Positions 54,560-63,479 of a DNA stretch of 64,000 nt are shown here, in pieces. Both the position numbers and the translations under genes were made by a program. This DNA comes from Eubacteriaceae bacterium UBA6119 (GTDB lineage: Bacteria > Bacillota > Clostridia > Eubacteriales > UBA1433), in the NCBI GenBank assembly GCA_002423395.1, contig DIVZ01000005.1:713811-777810 (forward strand), read 5' to 3'. Under the pieces are notes generated by a model. That model was not told where the DNA came from, made no database searches, and saw only the letters and a list, made by a program, of their open reading frames with translations. Positions within the stretch are counted from its first letter, which is position 1. The number at the start of each line of letters is the position of its first letter.

Positions 54560-56269
54560 ATGTTTTCATCGTCTGACACAATATGGATTTTAATAGGCGC
54601 ATTTTTAGTATTTTTCATGCAAGCAGGATTTGCTATGGTTGAAAGCGGTCTTACCAGAGCAAAAAACGCGGGCAATATAGTAATGAAAAACCTGATGGAC
54701 TTTGCAATAGGGTCAGTAGCATTCTGGCTTATAGGTTTCGGGATTATGTTCGGAGCAAGCAACGGATTTTTCGGAGGCTTTGATATTGGGGTATTGGGAG
54801 ATTATGAATTTATAGGACTTAGCGTTCCTACTCCTGCATTTGTAATTTTCCAAACTGTATTCTGCGCAACGGCAGCGACAATAGTATCCGGCGCAATGGC
54901 AGAGAGAACAAAATTTTCTTCTTATATAATTTACAGTTTAATAATAAGTGCAATAATATACCCTATATCCGGTCACTGGGCATGGAGCGCAAGCGGTTGG
55001 CTTGCTCAACTGGGATATCATGACTTTGCGGGTTCAAGCGTAGTTCATATGGTAGGCGGCGTAGCTGCTTTTATAGGAGCAAAAATGCTCGGAGCAAGAA
55101 TCGGAAAATACGACAAAAAGGGCAAACCGAAAGCAATTTTGGGTCACAGCTTAACACTCGCGGCACTCGGCGTATTTATACTCTGGTTTGGTTGGTTTGG
55201 ATTTAACGGAGCATCGACAGTTGCCGCGACAGGCGACGAAACGCTTACAAAAATGTCTCATATATTCATGACAACAAACTTGGCAGCGGCGGCAGCGGCA
55301 GTGGCTACAATGATATTTACATGGATTAAGCAGAAAAAACCTGATGTTTCAATGACCCTCAACGGAGCTTTGGCTGGATTAGTAGCAATAACGGCAGGTT
55401 GCGACACAGTAAGTGATACAGGAGCAATAATAATAGGTCTAATCGCAGGTGTATTAGTTGTTTTGGCAGTAGAATTTATTGACAAAGTGCTTAAAGTAGA
55501 CGATCCTGTAGGTGCAGTGGCAGTACATGGCGTATGCGGAGCATTCGGAACATTGATGGTAGGAGTACTCGCAGTCGACGGCGGACTTGCTTATGGCGGA
55601 GGTTGGGAATACCTCAAGGTTCAGGCGATAGGCGTATTCTCAATAATGGCTTATGTTGCGGTTGCGATGATAATAGTATTCTTTATTATTAAAAAGACAA
55701 ACGGACTTAGGGTTGCGGCGGCAGAAGAAATCGCAGGGCTCGACATTTCGGAACACGGACTGGCAAGCAGTTACGCGGACTTTATGCCTATGGCAGGCGG
55801 AGCGGTTGCAATGATTGAAAGCACATATGATGTTTCGGGTGAAAAAGCTCCGATTGAGGTTGCAGTTCCGGTCGAATACAAAAAACCGAAAGAAACATTC
55901 GGATCAGACACAAAACTTACAAAAGTTGAAATAATAACAAGACCTGAAAAATTTGAAGATTTAAAAGATGCGATGAATGAAATAGGCGTAACCGGAATGA
56001 CAGTAACACAGGTTATGGGCTGCGGAATTCAAAAAGGACAGACAGCAAAATATTACAGAGGCGTTAAAGTTGATGTTAATCTGCTTCCGAAAACACAGGT
56101 TGAAATTGTAGTATGCAAAGTTCCGGTACAAACGGTAATTGAAACTGCTAAGAAAGTTTTGTACACAGGCAAAATAGGGGACGGCAAAATATTTGTATAC
56201 AACATTGACAACGCTGTAAAAGTAAGAACCGGAGAAGAAGGCTGTGACGCATTGCAAGACAGCGAATAA
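54560..56269 (+). CDS. Ammonium transporter fused to a PII signalling domain
   Basis: 569 aa. Residues 1-400 form an Amt/MEP channel with about 11 helices. The pore's twin histidines are in SSVVHMVGG and AVAVHGVCGAFG, and the entry Trp-rich segment is SGHWAWSASGW. After a linker (about 400-450) comes a GlnB/GlnK-like PII domain (about 452-560). It has the strand KVEIITRPEKFEDLKDAMNEIGV, a T-loop containing KYYRG (Tyr51 equivalent) and the GKIGDGKIFV nucleotide loop. Normally free GlnK plugs the channel in response to ATP, ADP and 2-oxoglutarate; here the regulator is covalently attached. Single gene with AAGGAGG. Confidence 0.93.
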   Translation: MFSSSDTIWILIGAFLVFFMQAGFAMVESGLTRAKNAGNIVMKNLMDFAIGSVAFWLIGFGIMFGASNGFFGGFDIGVLGDYEFIGLSVPTPAFVIFQTVFCATAATIVSGAMAERTKFSSYIIYSLIISAIIYPISGHWAWSASGWLAQLGYHDFAGSSVVHMVGGVAAFIGAKMLGARIGKYDKKGKPKAILGHSLTLAALGVFILWFGWFGFNGASTVAATGDETLTKMSHIFMTTNLAAAAAAVATMIFTWIKQKKPDVSMTLNGALAGLVAITAGCDTVSDTGAIIIGLIAGVLVVLAVEFIDKVLKVDDPVGAVAVHGVCGAFGTLMVGVLAVDGGLAYGGGWEYLKVQAIGVFSIMAYVAVAMIIVFFIIKKTNGLRVAAAEEIAGLDISEHGLASSYADFMPMAGGAVAMIESTYDVSGEKAPIEVAVPVEYKKPKETFGSDTKLTKVEIITRPEKFEDLKDAMNEIGVTGMTVTQVMGCGIQKGQTAKYYRGVKVDVNLLPKTQVEIVVCKVPVQTVIETAKKVLYTGKIGDGKIFVYNIDNAVKVRTGEEGCDALQDSE

Positions 56270-56304
56270 CTCCCTTTCATATAAATAACTCCATTACTCC
56301 ATTC

Positions 56305-56335
56305 AAAAAGCGGCAATTATAATTGCCGCTTTTTC
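56305..56335 (+). terminator. Intrinsic terminator
   Basis: 13-bp stem with the core AAAAGCGGCAATT and its complement, ending in a T-run, after the Amt-PII gene. Confidence 0.88.
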
Positions 56336-56432
56336 TGTTATGAATAATAATTTTTTGTATATTTATTAATAAATATAAGTTTTAATGTTATATAATATAA
56401 AAAATATATAGTATGCAAGAAAGGAGCAAACA

Positions 56433-56939
56433 ATGGACATCAAAAATGAAGATTTGTTGAAATCAGCAGGGATATGCGGTTTATATTGCGAAAGCTGTAC
56501 TTGTTACATAGGAACAAAAGAAGACAATAAAAGATTAGAAATACTATCGCAGCGTTCCGGTCGCTCTGTTGAAGATTTTATATGCGACGGATGCAGAACG
56601 GAAAGAGCTTCATATTACTGCCGTGACTGTTATATGAAAAATTGCTCAAAGCAAAAATCAATAAGTTTCTGCTTTGAGTGCTCAGAATATCCGTGCGGTC
56701 ATATAAAAGAATTTAAAGAACAAATGCCTCACAGAATCGAGCTGTTTGATTCGCTTCAATATCTTAAAGAAAACGGCTTAGAAGAGTGGGAAAATAAAAT
56801 GCTGCGCGATTATACTTGTCCTGATTGCGGAGTGACTAATTCGGCTTATGATATAAAGTGCAGAAAATGCGGTGCGTATCCGGGCAGTGAATATGTTAAA
56901 AAGCACGGCGAAGAAATAATAAACAGACTGAAAAAATAA
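56433..56939 (+). CDS. DUF3795 cysteine-rich protein
   Basis: 168 aa. The N-terminal DUF3795 pattern reads AGICGLYCESCTCYIG, FICDGCRTE, YYCRDCYMKNC and FCFECSEYPC. A C-terminal zinc-ribbon CPDCG...CRKCG follows. The many Cys pairs indicate metal binding. Function unknown; it is common in anaerobes. AAAGGAG site; terminator at 56948. Confidence 0.85.
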   Translation: MDIKNEDLLKSAGICGLYCESCTCYIGTKEDNKRLEILSQRSGRSVEDFICDGCRTERASYYCRDCYMKNCSKQKSISFCFECSEYPCGHIKEFKEQMPHRIELFDSLQYLKENGLEEWENKMLRDYTCPDCGVTNSAYDIKCRKCGAYPGSEYVKKHGEEIINRLKK

Positions 56940-56947
56940 CAGTACAT

Positions 56948-56978
56948 AAAAGCGATTGGATAACCAACCGCTTTTTTT
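56948..56978. terminator. Terminator between converging genes
   Basis: AAGCGATTGG-ATAA-CCAACCGCTT stem (one mismatch) with a T-run on the plus strand, just before the end of the GntR gene. Confidence 0.82.
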
Positions 56979-56985
56979 GTAAATG

Positions 56986-57699
56986 TTATTTTATATGATA
57001 ATTAGGGTGCAGCTGCAGCCTTACGGCGTCATTGAAATGATTTTCAAGCACTGTTACAGCGTTGTCGGGCAGCCCCAGCTCTAAAGAATTTACAATCATA
57101 CTATGCTGTCTTATCATAAGGGGAAGCAGAGTAGAGGTCATATTGTCCGTGCTGTCAGAATTAAGAGCTGTGAAAGAAGTAAAAGAAATATATCTTTTAA
57201 TAATATCCACCAATGTTTTATAAAATTTAATAAAATAATTGTTGCCGCAGTATTCTACAATCAATTCATGAAACTTGGAATCCAATGCCGAAAACTGCAT
57301 ATGATCTTCATTTGCAGTTGTTATTTCCATTTGTTCAAGCAGTTGCTTAAATTTTCTTATCTGCGGCTGTGTAATTATTTCACACAATATTCTAACCGCT
57401 CCCGATTCTATGTATTTTCTTGCGTAATACATATCGTTCATTTCTTTTATATTAAGATAACTTACATAGTAGCCCTGGTTTTGCTGTGAATATACCAAGT
57501 TGTCCTCTACAAGCATTAATATGGCATCTCTTACGGTTGAACGGTTGACATCAAGTTCTTCCGCAAGTTTAGCCATGTTTATTTTTGTACCGGGCGCCAT
57601 TCTTAAAGAAATAATTTCCCAGTATAAGTATTTATACACAAGTTTTACTATAGGCTCACTGGGGTATTTTGTAATTAAATCAAAAAATGCCTTATACAT
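56986..57699 (-). CDS. GntR-family regulator, FCD (FadR-type) subgroup
   Basis: 237 aa. An N-terminal winged helix (MAKLAEELDVNRSTVRDAILMLVEDNLV, about 42-69) and an all-helical FCD ligand domain (ARKYIESGAVRILCEI, DSKFHELIVEYCGN, RQHSMIVNSLEL) with likely metal/ligand His and Asp residues. FCD regulators usually sense organic acids. It is divergent from the Ldh-type dehydrogenase and sodium symporter genes and probably controls them and itself. The minus-strand leader carries a candidate operator at 57771. Confidence 0.9.
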   Translation of the reverse strand: MYKAFFDLITKYPSEPIVKLVYKYLYWEIISLRMAPGTKINMAKLAEELDVNRSTVRDAILMLVEDNLVYSQQNQGYYVSYLNIKEMNDMYYARKYIESGAVRILCEIITQPQIRKFKQLLEQMEITTANEDHMQFSALDSKFHELIVEYCGNNYFIKFYKTLVDIIKRYISFTSFTALNSDSTDNMTSTLLPLMIRQHSMIVNSLELGLPDNAVTVLENHFNDAVRLQLHPNYHIK

Positions 57700-58100
57700 T
57701 TAAATATCATCCTTACAGTATATTTATATACTAATTATAATAATAAAAATATAAATTATAAAGTAATATTTTGTCAAACAAGATTATAAAAAAACAATAA
57801 TTATTGGATATTTGATAATATTGTGTCATTTATTTATTACATAATTTTTTGAGATAACCTGCTATTTATATTAAAGAAGGATTTATATACTCAAAAAATC
57901 AGTTATTTTTAAAACCTGATTATTAAAAACAACAATAAACAAGAAAAACTTGTATAAGAGTATATTAATTAATAATTCGAGTGAAAACCATGTCGATTTA
58001 TCTGAATTTTCTTCCTTGAAACGCTCTTTATTATCTGTTAAAAGTTAAATAAACAATGAATGCGCGTTCATTAAAATTCATAATAAGGAGGTTGTGTATA
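57700..58100. other. Divergent regulatory interval
   Basis: 401 AT-rich bases between the GntR gene and the Ldh/symporter operon. It contains a GntR-type dyad at 57771-57781 and should hold promoters in both directions. No reading frame. Confidence 0.5.
57771..57781. promoter_or_regulatory. Candidate GntR/FadR-type operator
   Basis: TTGTCAAACAA fits the FadR-subgroup consensus T-N-G-T-N3-A-C-N-A with perfect 4-bp arms (TTGT / ACAA). It lies 72 nt upstream of the GntR start codon, a plausible autoregulatory position. Found by eye only, and such short dyads occur by chance in AT-rich DNA. Confidence 0.4.
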
Positions 58101-59213
58101 TTGAATCAAGACAGAGTAATCAGCATTGAATCAGCTAAAATGATTGCAATTGACACTCTTGTATCGTTTGGAATAGAGCATGACGCCGCTGTGAGGGGCG
58201 CGGATGTACTTATTGCCTCGGATATAAGAGGAGTAGGCTCGCACGGTCTGCCCAGACTTGTAATGTATGAAAAAGATATTCAAAACGGTGTTGTTAACCC
58301 GAAACCTAATGTAAAAATTACGAATCAAACTGCCAGCACCGCTGCATTTGACTGCGACTATGGATGTGGCATAACAGTCGCTCCTATGGTTATGGAAAAA
58401 GCTATAGAGATGGCGAAAAAGACAGGCATAGGACTTGCAGCCGCTAAAAACGGAAATCATTTCGGCATAGCGGGGTATTATTCGCTTATGGCTGTAAAAG
58501 AAGGGCTTATAGGTTACAGTGCATCAGGCTCGGTTAAGCTTATTGCTCCGACGGGCGGAAGTGAAGCAATTTTAGGAAACGGTCCAAACAGCTGGTCATT
58601 TCCAGGAGGTAAAGAGTCCCCGGGAATAATGTACGACATGGCATGCAGTACTGTTGCCGGAGGCAAGATAGAAATGGCAATTCGTGACGGTAAAAGCATA
58701 CCGCCAGGCTGGATACAGGATGAAAATGGCAATGATACCACAGATCCGCTGGATTTTTTTAAAGATAAGAATCCGGCGCTCGGACCTCCGGGCATAGTAG
58801 GAACATTATCGCCGTTGGGAGGACCGAAAGGATACTGCATGACGGTTGCGATGGAAATGATTTCGGCTATAATGACAGGCGGGGCAACCGGAGGAAGCGG
58901 AAGGGGACTTGGATATTTTATGTTAGCCATTGACATAAACAAATTCAGACCGTTTGAAGAATATCAAAAAGATGTAGATGATTACTACAAAAAAATCAAA
59001 AACTCAAAGAAATGCCCTGGCGTTAACGAAATATTCCTTCCGGGCGAAATTGAGCACAATTATACAGTAAAGAGAATGTCGGAAGGTGTTGTGCCTGTAA
59101 ACTTGGCAGTGCAAAAAGATTTGACCGACCTTGCCATAAAATACAACAGATTGCCTGCCGGTTCTTCGGTTGACGATTTTTTTGCTATGTACGAAAAATA
59201 CGAAACGGTTTAA
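58101..59213 (+). CDS. Ldh-family (malate/L-lactate-type) NAD(P)-dependent dehydrogenase
   Basis: 370 aa. This family reduces 2-oxoacids with NAD(P)H and is unrelated to classical lactate dehydrogenase. Features are SDIRGVGSHGLPRL with the catalytic His, NGNHFGIAGYYSLMA, APTGGSEAILGNGPNSWSFPG and LSPLGGPKGYCM. I chose the TTG at 58101 (reads MNQDRVIS) because AAGGAGG lies 9 nt upstream; the reading from 58056 begins without a site. It is followed 33 nt later by a sodium symporter, so the operon likely imports and oxidises or reduces one organic acid. Confidence 0.88.
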   Translation: MNQDRVISIESAKMIAIDTLVSFGIEHDAAVRGADVLIASDIRGVGSHGLPRLVMYEKDIQNGVVNPKPNVKITNQTASTAAFDCDYGCGITVAPMVMEKAIEMAKKTGIGLAAAKNGNHFGIAGYYSLMAVKEGLIGYSASGSVKLIAPTGGSEAILGNGPNSWSFPGGKESPGIMYDMACSTVAGGKIEMAIRDGKSIPPGWIQDENGNDTTDPLDFFKDKNPALGPPGIVGTLSPLGGPKGYCMTVAMEMISAIMTGGATGGSGRGLGYFMLAIDINKFRPFEEYQKDVDDYYKKIKNSKKCPGVNEIFLPGEIEHNYTVKRMSEGVVPVNLAVQKDLTDLAIKYNRLPAGSSVDDFFAMYEKYETV

Positions 59214-59246
59214 ATTAAATAATCGAATAAATTGGAGGAAATTTTA

Positions 59247-60713
59247 ATGAATACAGCGTTAGTAATTGTAATATTATACATGGCTGCTTTGCTTTTTGTT
59301 TCCTGGTATTCGACAGTATTATTAAGAAGACAGAAAGAAAAAGGCGAAGCGCTTAATTATCTTCTCGCGGGTCAAAATCTTAACTGGTTTTTGGTCTGCA
59401 TGATGATTGCAGGGCTTGCAATAGGAGGAGTATCAACGGTAGGCGTTGCGGAAAACGCATATACGAGGGGATTTTCAGCAGGGTGGTACGACCTTGCATG
59501 GGGAATGGGGGCTTTTTTATCGGGTGTGTTTATTGTAGGCAGAATGCGAAAAACAAAGTTTTTTACCATAAATGAATTTATCGAAAAGACATGCGGCAAA
59601 GCCGCCGGTCTTATAACTGTTTTAGTGCAGGTAATTGTAAATTTTAGCGTATTCGCTTTGCAGGTTATCGCAGGCGGAAGCATATTAACAGCTCTTCTGC
59701 CGGGAGTGTTTACGCTTACCACTGCGATAATAATATCGGCTGTAGTGTTTGGTGTAATATCGCTGATAGGGGGAATGTGGGCTGCATCGCTTGCGAATGT
59801 AGTAAACGTAATCGTTATTCTATTAGGCTTGACGGTAGGGGTGATTGCGGTAATTCACAATTTCGGCGGAATTGCAGCCATTCAGGCTCGCCTGCCTGTA
59901 ACTCAACCAGCTACTCCATGGACTCATTTCACTAGAGGAATGGGAATGGGAGCTATTATGGCATGGTGTTTTACAATGTTTTTGCAGTCATTTTCCGGAG
60001 CCGCAGCGCTTCAGACGGTTGTATCGTCACGTGACAGCAAATCGGTTAAAATAGGTTACATTGTCGCAGCTTGTATAATGGCGCCTGCCGGTTTTATTGC
60101 GGCGTACTTAGGAATGGTTGCTGCGGGTAGTTTTCCGGGGCTTGCAAGCGCAAAACTTGCTTTGCCTGCCGTTATCGGCACGCTCAATCCGTGGCTTGCC
60201 GGATTTACTCTTGCGGGGCTGTGGGCGGCTGATGTTTCCACAGCGTCAGCCTGCATTATGGGCGTTACTTCCATGATTACAAAAGGAATAATAGTAAGAT
60301 ATTTCAAACCGGATTTATCCGAACACAAGCAGGTTGTTATATCTAGAATAATTATTGCAATAGCAATAGTGCTTGCGGCATTTGCAGCACTAAAAATGGG
60401 CGGAATAGTTTCTACTCTTATGAAACTGCTCGCAATGCTTGCGCCTATGGCAATAATGATTATACTTGTTCTGTTCGCTCCAAAAGCAACAAGAAAGAGT
60501 ACGGGACCTATGGTTATGATAATTGGCGTAATCTATGCAGCGCTTGAAATCAGTTTCCTTCCGCAGCTGGTGTTATATAAACAGCCTATATACGCGGTGT
60601 TGATTTTATCGGTTGTTGTATGGCTGATAACGCTTATTTTCGACAAACGCCCCGCGGATTACAGTATATTATATACTGGCACGGCGGGGAAAACCGCAAA
60701 GGCCGAAGCTTAA
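59247..60713 (+). CDS. Sodium:solute symporter (SSS family)
   Basis: 488-aa polytopic protein with about 13 helices. SSS-family features are an N-terminal VSWYSTVLLRRQKEKGEALNYLLAGQNL, MMIAGLAIGGVSTVG with Na+-site residues, and a loop containing VVSSRDSKSVKIGY. The ATG at 59247 has GGAGG 7-8 nt upstream; the TTG at 59232 would fall within that site. It is paired with the Ldh-family dehydrogenase and probably imports its organic-acid substrate. Terminator at 60743. Confidence 0.9.
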   Translation: MNTALVIVILYMAALLFVSWYSTVLLRRQKEKGEALNYLLAGQNLNWFLVCMMIAGLAIGGVSTVGVAENAYTRGFSAGWYDLAWGMGAFLSGVFIVGRMRKTKFFTINEFIEKTCGKAAGLITVLVQVIVNFSVFALQVIAGGSILTALLPGVFTLTTAIIISAVVFGVISLIGGMWAASLANVVNVIVILLGLTVGVIAVIHNFGGIAAIQARLPVTQPATPWTHFTRGMGMGAIMAWCFTMFLQSFSGAAALQTVVSSRDSKSVKIGYIVAACIMAPAGFIAAYLGMVAAGSFPGLASAKLALPAVIGTLNPWLAGFTLAGLWAADVSTASACIMGVTSMITKGIIVRYFKPDLSEHKQVVISRIIIAIAIVLAAFAALKMGGIVSTLMKLLAMLAPMAIMIILVLFAPKATRKSTGPMVMIIGVIYAALEISFLPQLVLYKQPIYAVLILSVVVWLITLIFDKRPADYSILYTGTAGKTAKAEA

Positions 60714-60742
60714 TATTTAATTCTTATAATTGCTTTACTTAT

Positions 60743-60777
60743 AAAAGGAGCTTTTAAACCAAAGCTCCTTTTAATTT
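60743..60777 (+). terminator. Intrinsic terminator
   Basis: 12-bp stem AAAAGGAGCTTT / AAAGCTCCTTTT with a TAAACC-type loop. Confidence 0.85.
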
Positions 60778-60781
60778 ATAA

Positions 60782-60809
60782 TTGATTTTTTTGTTTTATG
60801 TGCTAAAAT
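60782..60809 (+). promoter_or_regulatory. Promoter of tRNA-Ala
   Basis: TTGATT (60782-60787), 16-bp spacer, extended -10 TGC-TAAAAT (60801-60809), 13 nt before the tRNA 5' end. Confidence 0.65.
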
Positions 60810-60822
60810 AATATAGACTTGT

Positions 60823-60898
60823 GGGGGCGTGGCTCAGCTGGGAGAGCGTACGGTTCGCATCCGTAAGGTCGAGAGTTCGAATCTCTTCGTCTCCACCA
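60823..60898 (+). tRNA. tRNA-Ala (anticodon CGC)
   Basis: 76 nt with a complete cloverleaf: acceptor GGGGGCG / CGTCTCC including the G3-U70 wobble that identifies alanine tRNAs, D stem GCTC / GAGC, anticodon stem TACGG / CCGTA with loop TTCGCAT (anticodon CGC, reads GCG), T stem GAGAG / CTCTT with loop TTCGAAT. Encoded CCA end. It has its own promoter and terminator. Confidence 0.95.
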
Positions 60899-60911
60899 TA
60901 TAATTTACAAT

Positions 60912-60947
60912 TCGGCAAAAATCCTAAGGTTTTTGCCGATTTTTTTG
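60912..60947 (+). terminator. Intrinsic terminator of tRNA-Ala
   Basis: TCGGCAAAAATCC / GGTTTTTGCCGA stem followed by TTTTTTT. Confidence 0.88.
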
Positions 60948-61053
60948 CTAAAATTAAATTATATACAATTAGGTATTGCTTAATAATTTATTACAGATTT
61001 TTTAAATGAAATGTTTGAATATATAGCTAAAGAAAATATGACAGGAGGACAAT

Positions 61054-61818
61054 ATGCCATATTTTAAATACAATAATAAATCCTGTTACTTTGAAGAATA
61101 TGGTAATGGAATACCGCTGCTTTTTCTCCATGGCAATACTGCCTCTTCAAAAATGTTTCTTGATATGATAGAACCGTTCGCGATAAATTGCAAAGTTGTT
61201 CTAATTGATTTTCTCGGTCACGGCAGATCAGATAGAATAGAAAAATTTGCATCTGATTTATGGTTTGATGAAGCTTTGCAAGTTATAGAGTTTTTAGAAC
61301 AAGCCCACTATAAAAAAGTAAATATAATTGGCAGCAGCGGAGGTGCGTTAACAGCTATTAATGTGGCTTTAGAACGACCAAACTTGGTAAACAAAATAAT
61401 TGCTGACAGCTTTGAAGGAGAAGTTCCATTAAAAGAATTCGTTCAAGATATAATAAAAGAGCGAGAATTGTCAAAGAAGAATGAGGACGCAAAGGCTTTT
61501 TATTATGCAATGCATGGCGAAGATTGGGAAAGCGTTGTTGATAATGACACAATAGCGATTTTAGAACACGCAAAATTTATAGGGGAATTTTTTCATAAGC
61601 CGTTAAACAAATTGCATGCCCCGATATTGCTTACAGGCAGCAGGGGAGATGAATTTGTGAAATTTGTCAATCCTGACTTTTATGAGCATACATATTCAAA
61701 GTTAATTGAAAAATTTGAATGCGGTAAAATGCATATATTCAAGGAGGGAGGACATCCGGCATTATTGTCTAATCGGGATGAATTTATTATTATAGCAAAA
61801 GATTTTCTTTTTAAATAA
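61054..61818 (+). CDS. Alpha/beta hydrolase
   Basis: 254 aa. The oxyanion loop reads FLHGNTASS, the nucleophile elbow GSSGG has Ser95, and a C-terminal His sits in KEGGHPALLS. A likely acid lies in LTGSRGDEF. No signal peptide. Esterase or similar activity on a small cytoplasmic substrate is expected; nothing more specific can be said. AGGAGG site; terminator at 61866. Confidence 0.88.
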   Translation: MPYFKYNNKSCYFEEYGNGIPLLFLHGNTASSKMFLDMIEPFAINCKVVLIDFLGHGRSDRIEKFASDLWFDEALQVIEFLEQAHYKKVNIIGSSGGALTAINVALERPNLVNKIIADSFEGEVPLKEFVQDIIKERELSKKNEDAKAFYYAMHGEDWESVVDNDTIAILEHAKFIGEFFHKPLNKLHAPILLTGSRGDEFVKFVNPDFYEHTYSKLIEKFECGKMHIFKEGGHPALLSNRDEFIIIAKDFLFK

Positions 61819-61865
61819 GATGTTCTTAATATTCACTTTCTTCTAAATATTTAAAAAATATCTGA

Positions 61866-61905
61866 AAAAAGATACCATGCGGAAATTAGTATGGTATCTT
61901 ATTTA
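61866..61905. terminator. Bidirectional terminator
   Basis: AGATACCAT / ATGGTATCT stem with a 12-nt loop, A/T tracts on both sides, between converging units. Confidence 0.75.
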
Positions 61906-61949
61906 TACATTTATATTTCACTTTTATACTTTGATTTTAGGGCTATATT

Positions 61950-62705
61950 TTATATACGCCTTTTATACGCCCTCATTGCAAAGATATATGCGATAATTAT
62001 TATTCCTGCGCACCATGCAAGGGCGATAAATATGTCATTTCCGACAGGCTCGGAATTTAACAACGAACGTATCGAATCGACTATCGACGTTACGGGCTGA
62101 TTTTCGGCAAACACACGGATGACTTTAGGCATTGTTTCAGTTGGTACAAAGGCGGAACTGAGAAAAGGCAGGAAAATCAGCGGGTAGGAAAAACCGGTCG
62201 CGCCCTCCATAGTTTTTCCCGTAATACCAGGAATTACGGCAACCCATGTAAGCGCCAGCGTGAACAGCACGAGTATTCCGCTTACCGCGAGCCATGCAAG
62301 TATACCTGCGCTTGAACGGAAGCCCATAACCAGTGCGATGATGAAGATGATAACGATAGTAAGCATATTAGAAATAAGCGAGGTAAGCACATGGCTCCAA
62401 AGCACCGACGAGCGTTTGATTGGCATGGAATGAAACCGCGCGAAAAGCCCTTGCTGCGAGTCCATAAACAACCTCATTGCTGTGTAGGCTATACCGGACG
62501 CAACAGCCATCAGCAGGATGCCGGGCAGTTGGTAATTTACATAATTTACATTACCTGCCAAACTCAATTTTACCGCGCCGCCGAATACATAGACAAACAT
62601 CAGCATCATTGCAATCGGCATAAGCGCTACTGTAATTATCGTATCGGGACTGCGAAGAATGTGCTTCATCAAACGCCCGAACAGTACGCCCGTTGTGTTT
62701 TTCAT
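61950..62705 (-). CDS. ABC-2 type permease, DrrB-like
   Basis: 251-aa membrane subunit with six helices. It resembles the daunorubicin-resistance DrrB/ABC-2 group (MKHILRSPDTIITVALMPIAMMLMFVYVFGGAV at the start; FVPTETMPKVIRVFAENQPVTSIVDSIRSLL before the last helix). Its start abuts the stop of the ATPase gene with no gap, so the two are coupled. It probably exports a hydrophobic compound or drug. The gene is GC-richer than most of the window. Confidence 0.9.
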   Translation of the reverse strand: MKNTTGVLFGRLMKHILRSPDTIITVALMPIAMMLMFVYVFGGAVKLSLAGNVNYVNYQLPGILLMAVASGIAYTAMRLFMDSQQGLFARFHSMPIKRSSVLWSHVLTSLISNMLTIVIIFIIALVMGFRSSAGILAWLAVSGILVLFTLALTWVAVIPGITGKTMEGATGFSYPLIFLPFLSSAFVPTETMPKVIRVFAENQPVTSIVDSIRSLLNSEPVGNDIFIALAWCAGIIIIAYIFAMRAYKRRI

Positions 62706-63464
62706 TTATTTTTCCTCCTTTTTACCGATGATCGATAGGAAAATATCCTCAAGTGTCGGCTGTTTTTCGATATATTCAACTTTTGCGGGCGGGAACAGCT
62801 TTTGAAGTTCTTCGAGCGTCCCGTTGGCAATGATATTGCCGCTGTGCAGGATTGCAATTCTGTCGGCAAGCTGTTCTGCCTCCTCAAGGTACTGCGTTGT
62901 CAGCAAGATTGTCACGCCGCTGTTCGCAAGATCCTTGACGGTTTTCCACACCTCAAGCCGACCTTCCGGGTCAAGCCCGGTCGTCGGTTCATCGAGAAAG
63001 ATGACAGCGGGAGAACCGACAAGGCTCATGGCGATGTCGAGTCTGCGTACCATACCGCCGGAATAATTACCTACACGTTTATTTGCCGCATCGCTGAGTC
63101 CGAAGCGCTTTAGCATGTCTTCAGCGGTCTGCGCGAAATTTTTAATACCCCGCAGCTTCGCTATAAATATAAGGTTTTCCCGTCCTGTAAGAATGCCGTC
63201 CACGGCAGCGAACTGCCCGGTGAGGCTGATATTTTCGCGCACTTTTTCCGGCTGAGTAATAACGTCAAAGCCGCAGACGCTTGCGCTTCCGCCGTCGGGC
63301 GCAAGAAGCGTTGATAAAATGTTGACTACAGTTGTTTTGCCCGCTCCGTTGCTTCCGAGCAAAGCTAAAATGCTGCCTTTTTCCACTTCAAAATCGACGC
63401 CTTTTAAAACCTCTGTATCCCTAAAGGACTTTTTAAGACTTTTAACTTCAATTGCTTTTTCCAT
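62706..63464 (-). CDS. ABC transporter ATP-binding protein, DrrA-like
   Basis: 252 aa. Motifs are Walker A GSNGAGKT, signature YSGGMVRRLDIAMSL, Walker B VIFLDEPTTGLDP and H-loop in LLTTQYLEEAEQLADRIAIL, where a Gln stands at the usual His position, as is common in DrrA relatives. It partners the permease downstream. A sampled line reaches about 58% GC, well above window norm. Operon order is DUF1048 - DUF1048 - ATPase - permease. Confidence 0.92.
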   Translation of the reverse strand: MEKAIEVKSLKKSFRDTEVLKGVDFEVEKGSILALLGSNGAGKTTVVNILSTLLAPDGGSASVCGFDVITQPEKVRENISLTGQFAAVDGILTGRENLIFIAKLRGIKNFAQTAEDMLKRFGLSDAANKRVGNYSGGMVRRLDIAMSLVGSPAVIFLDEPTTGLDPEGRLEVWKTVKDLANSGVTILLTTQYLEEAEQLADRIAILHSGNIIANGTLEELQKLFPPAKVEYIEKQPTLEDIFLSIIGKKEEK

Positions 63465-63479
63465 AACGAAGCGCTGCCT

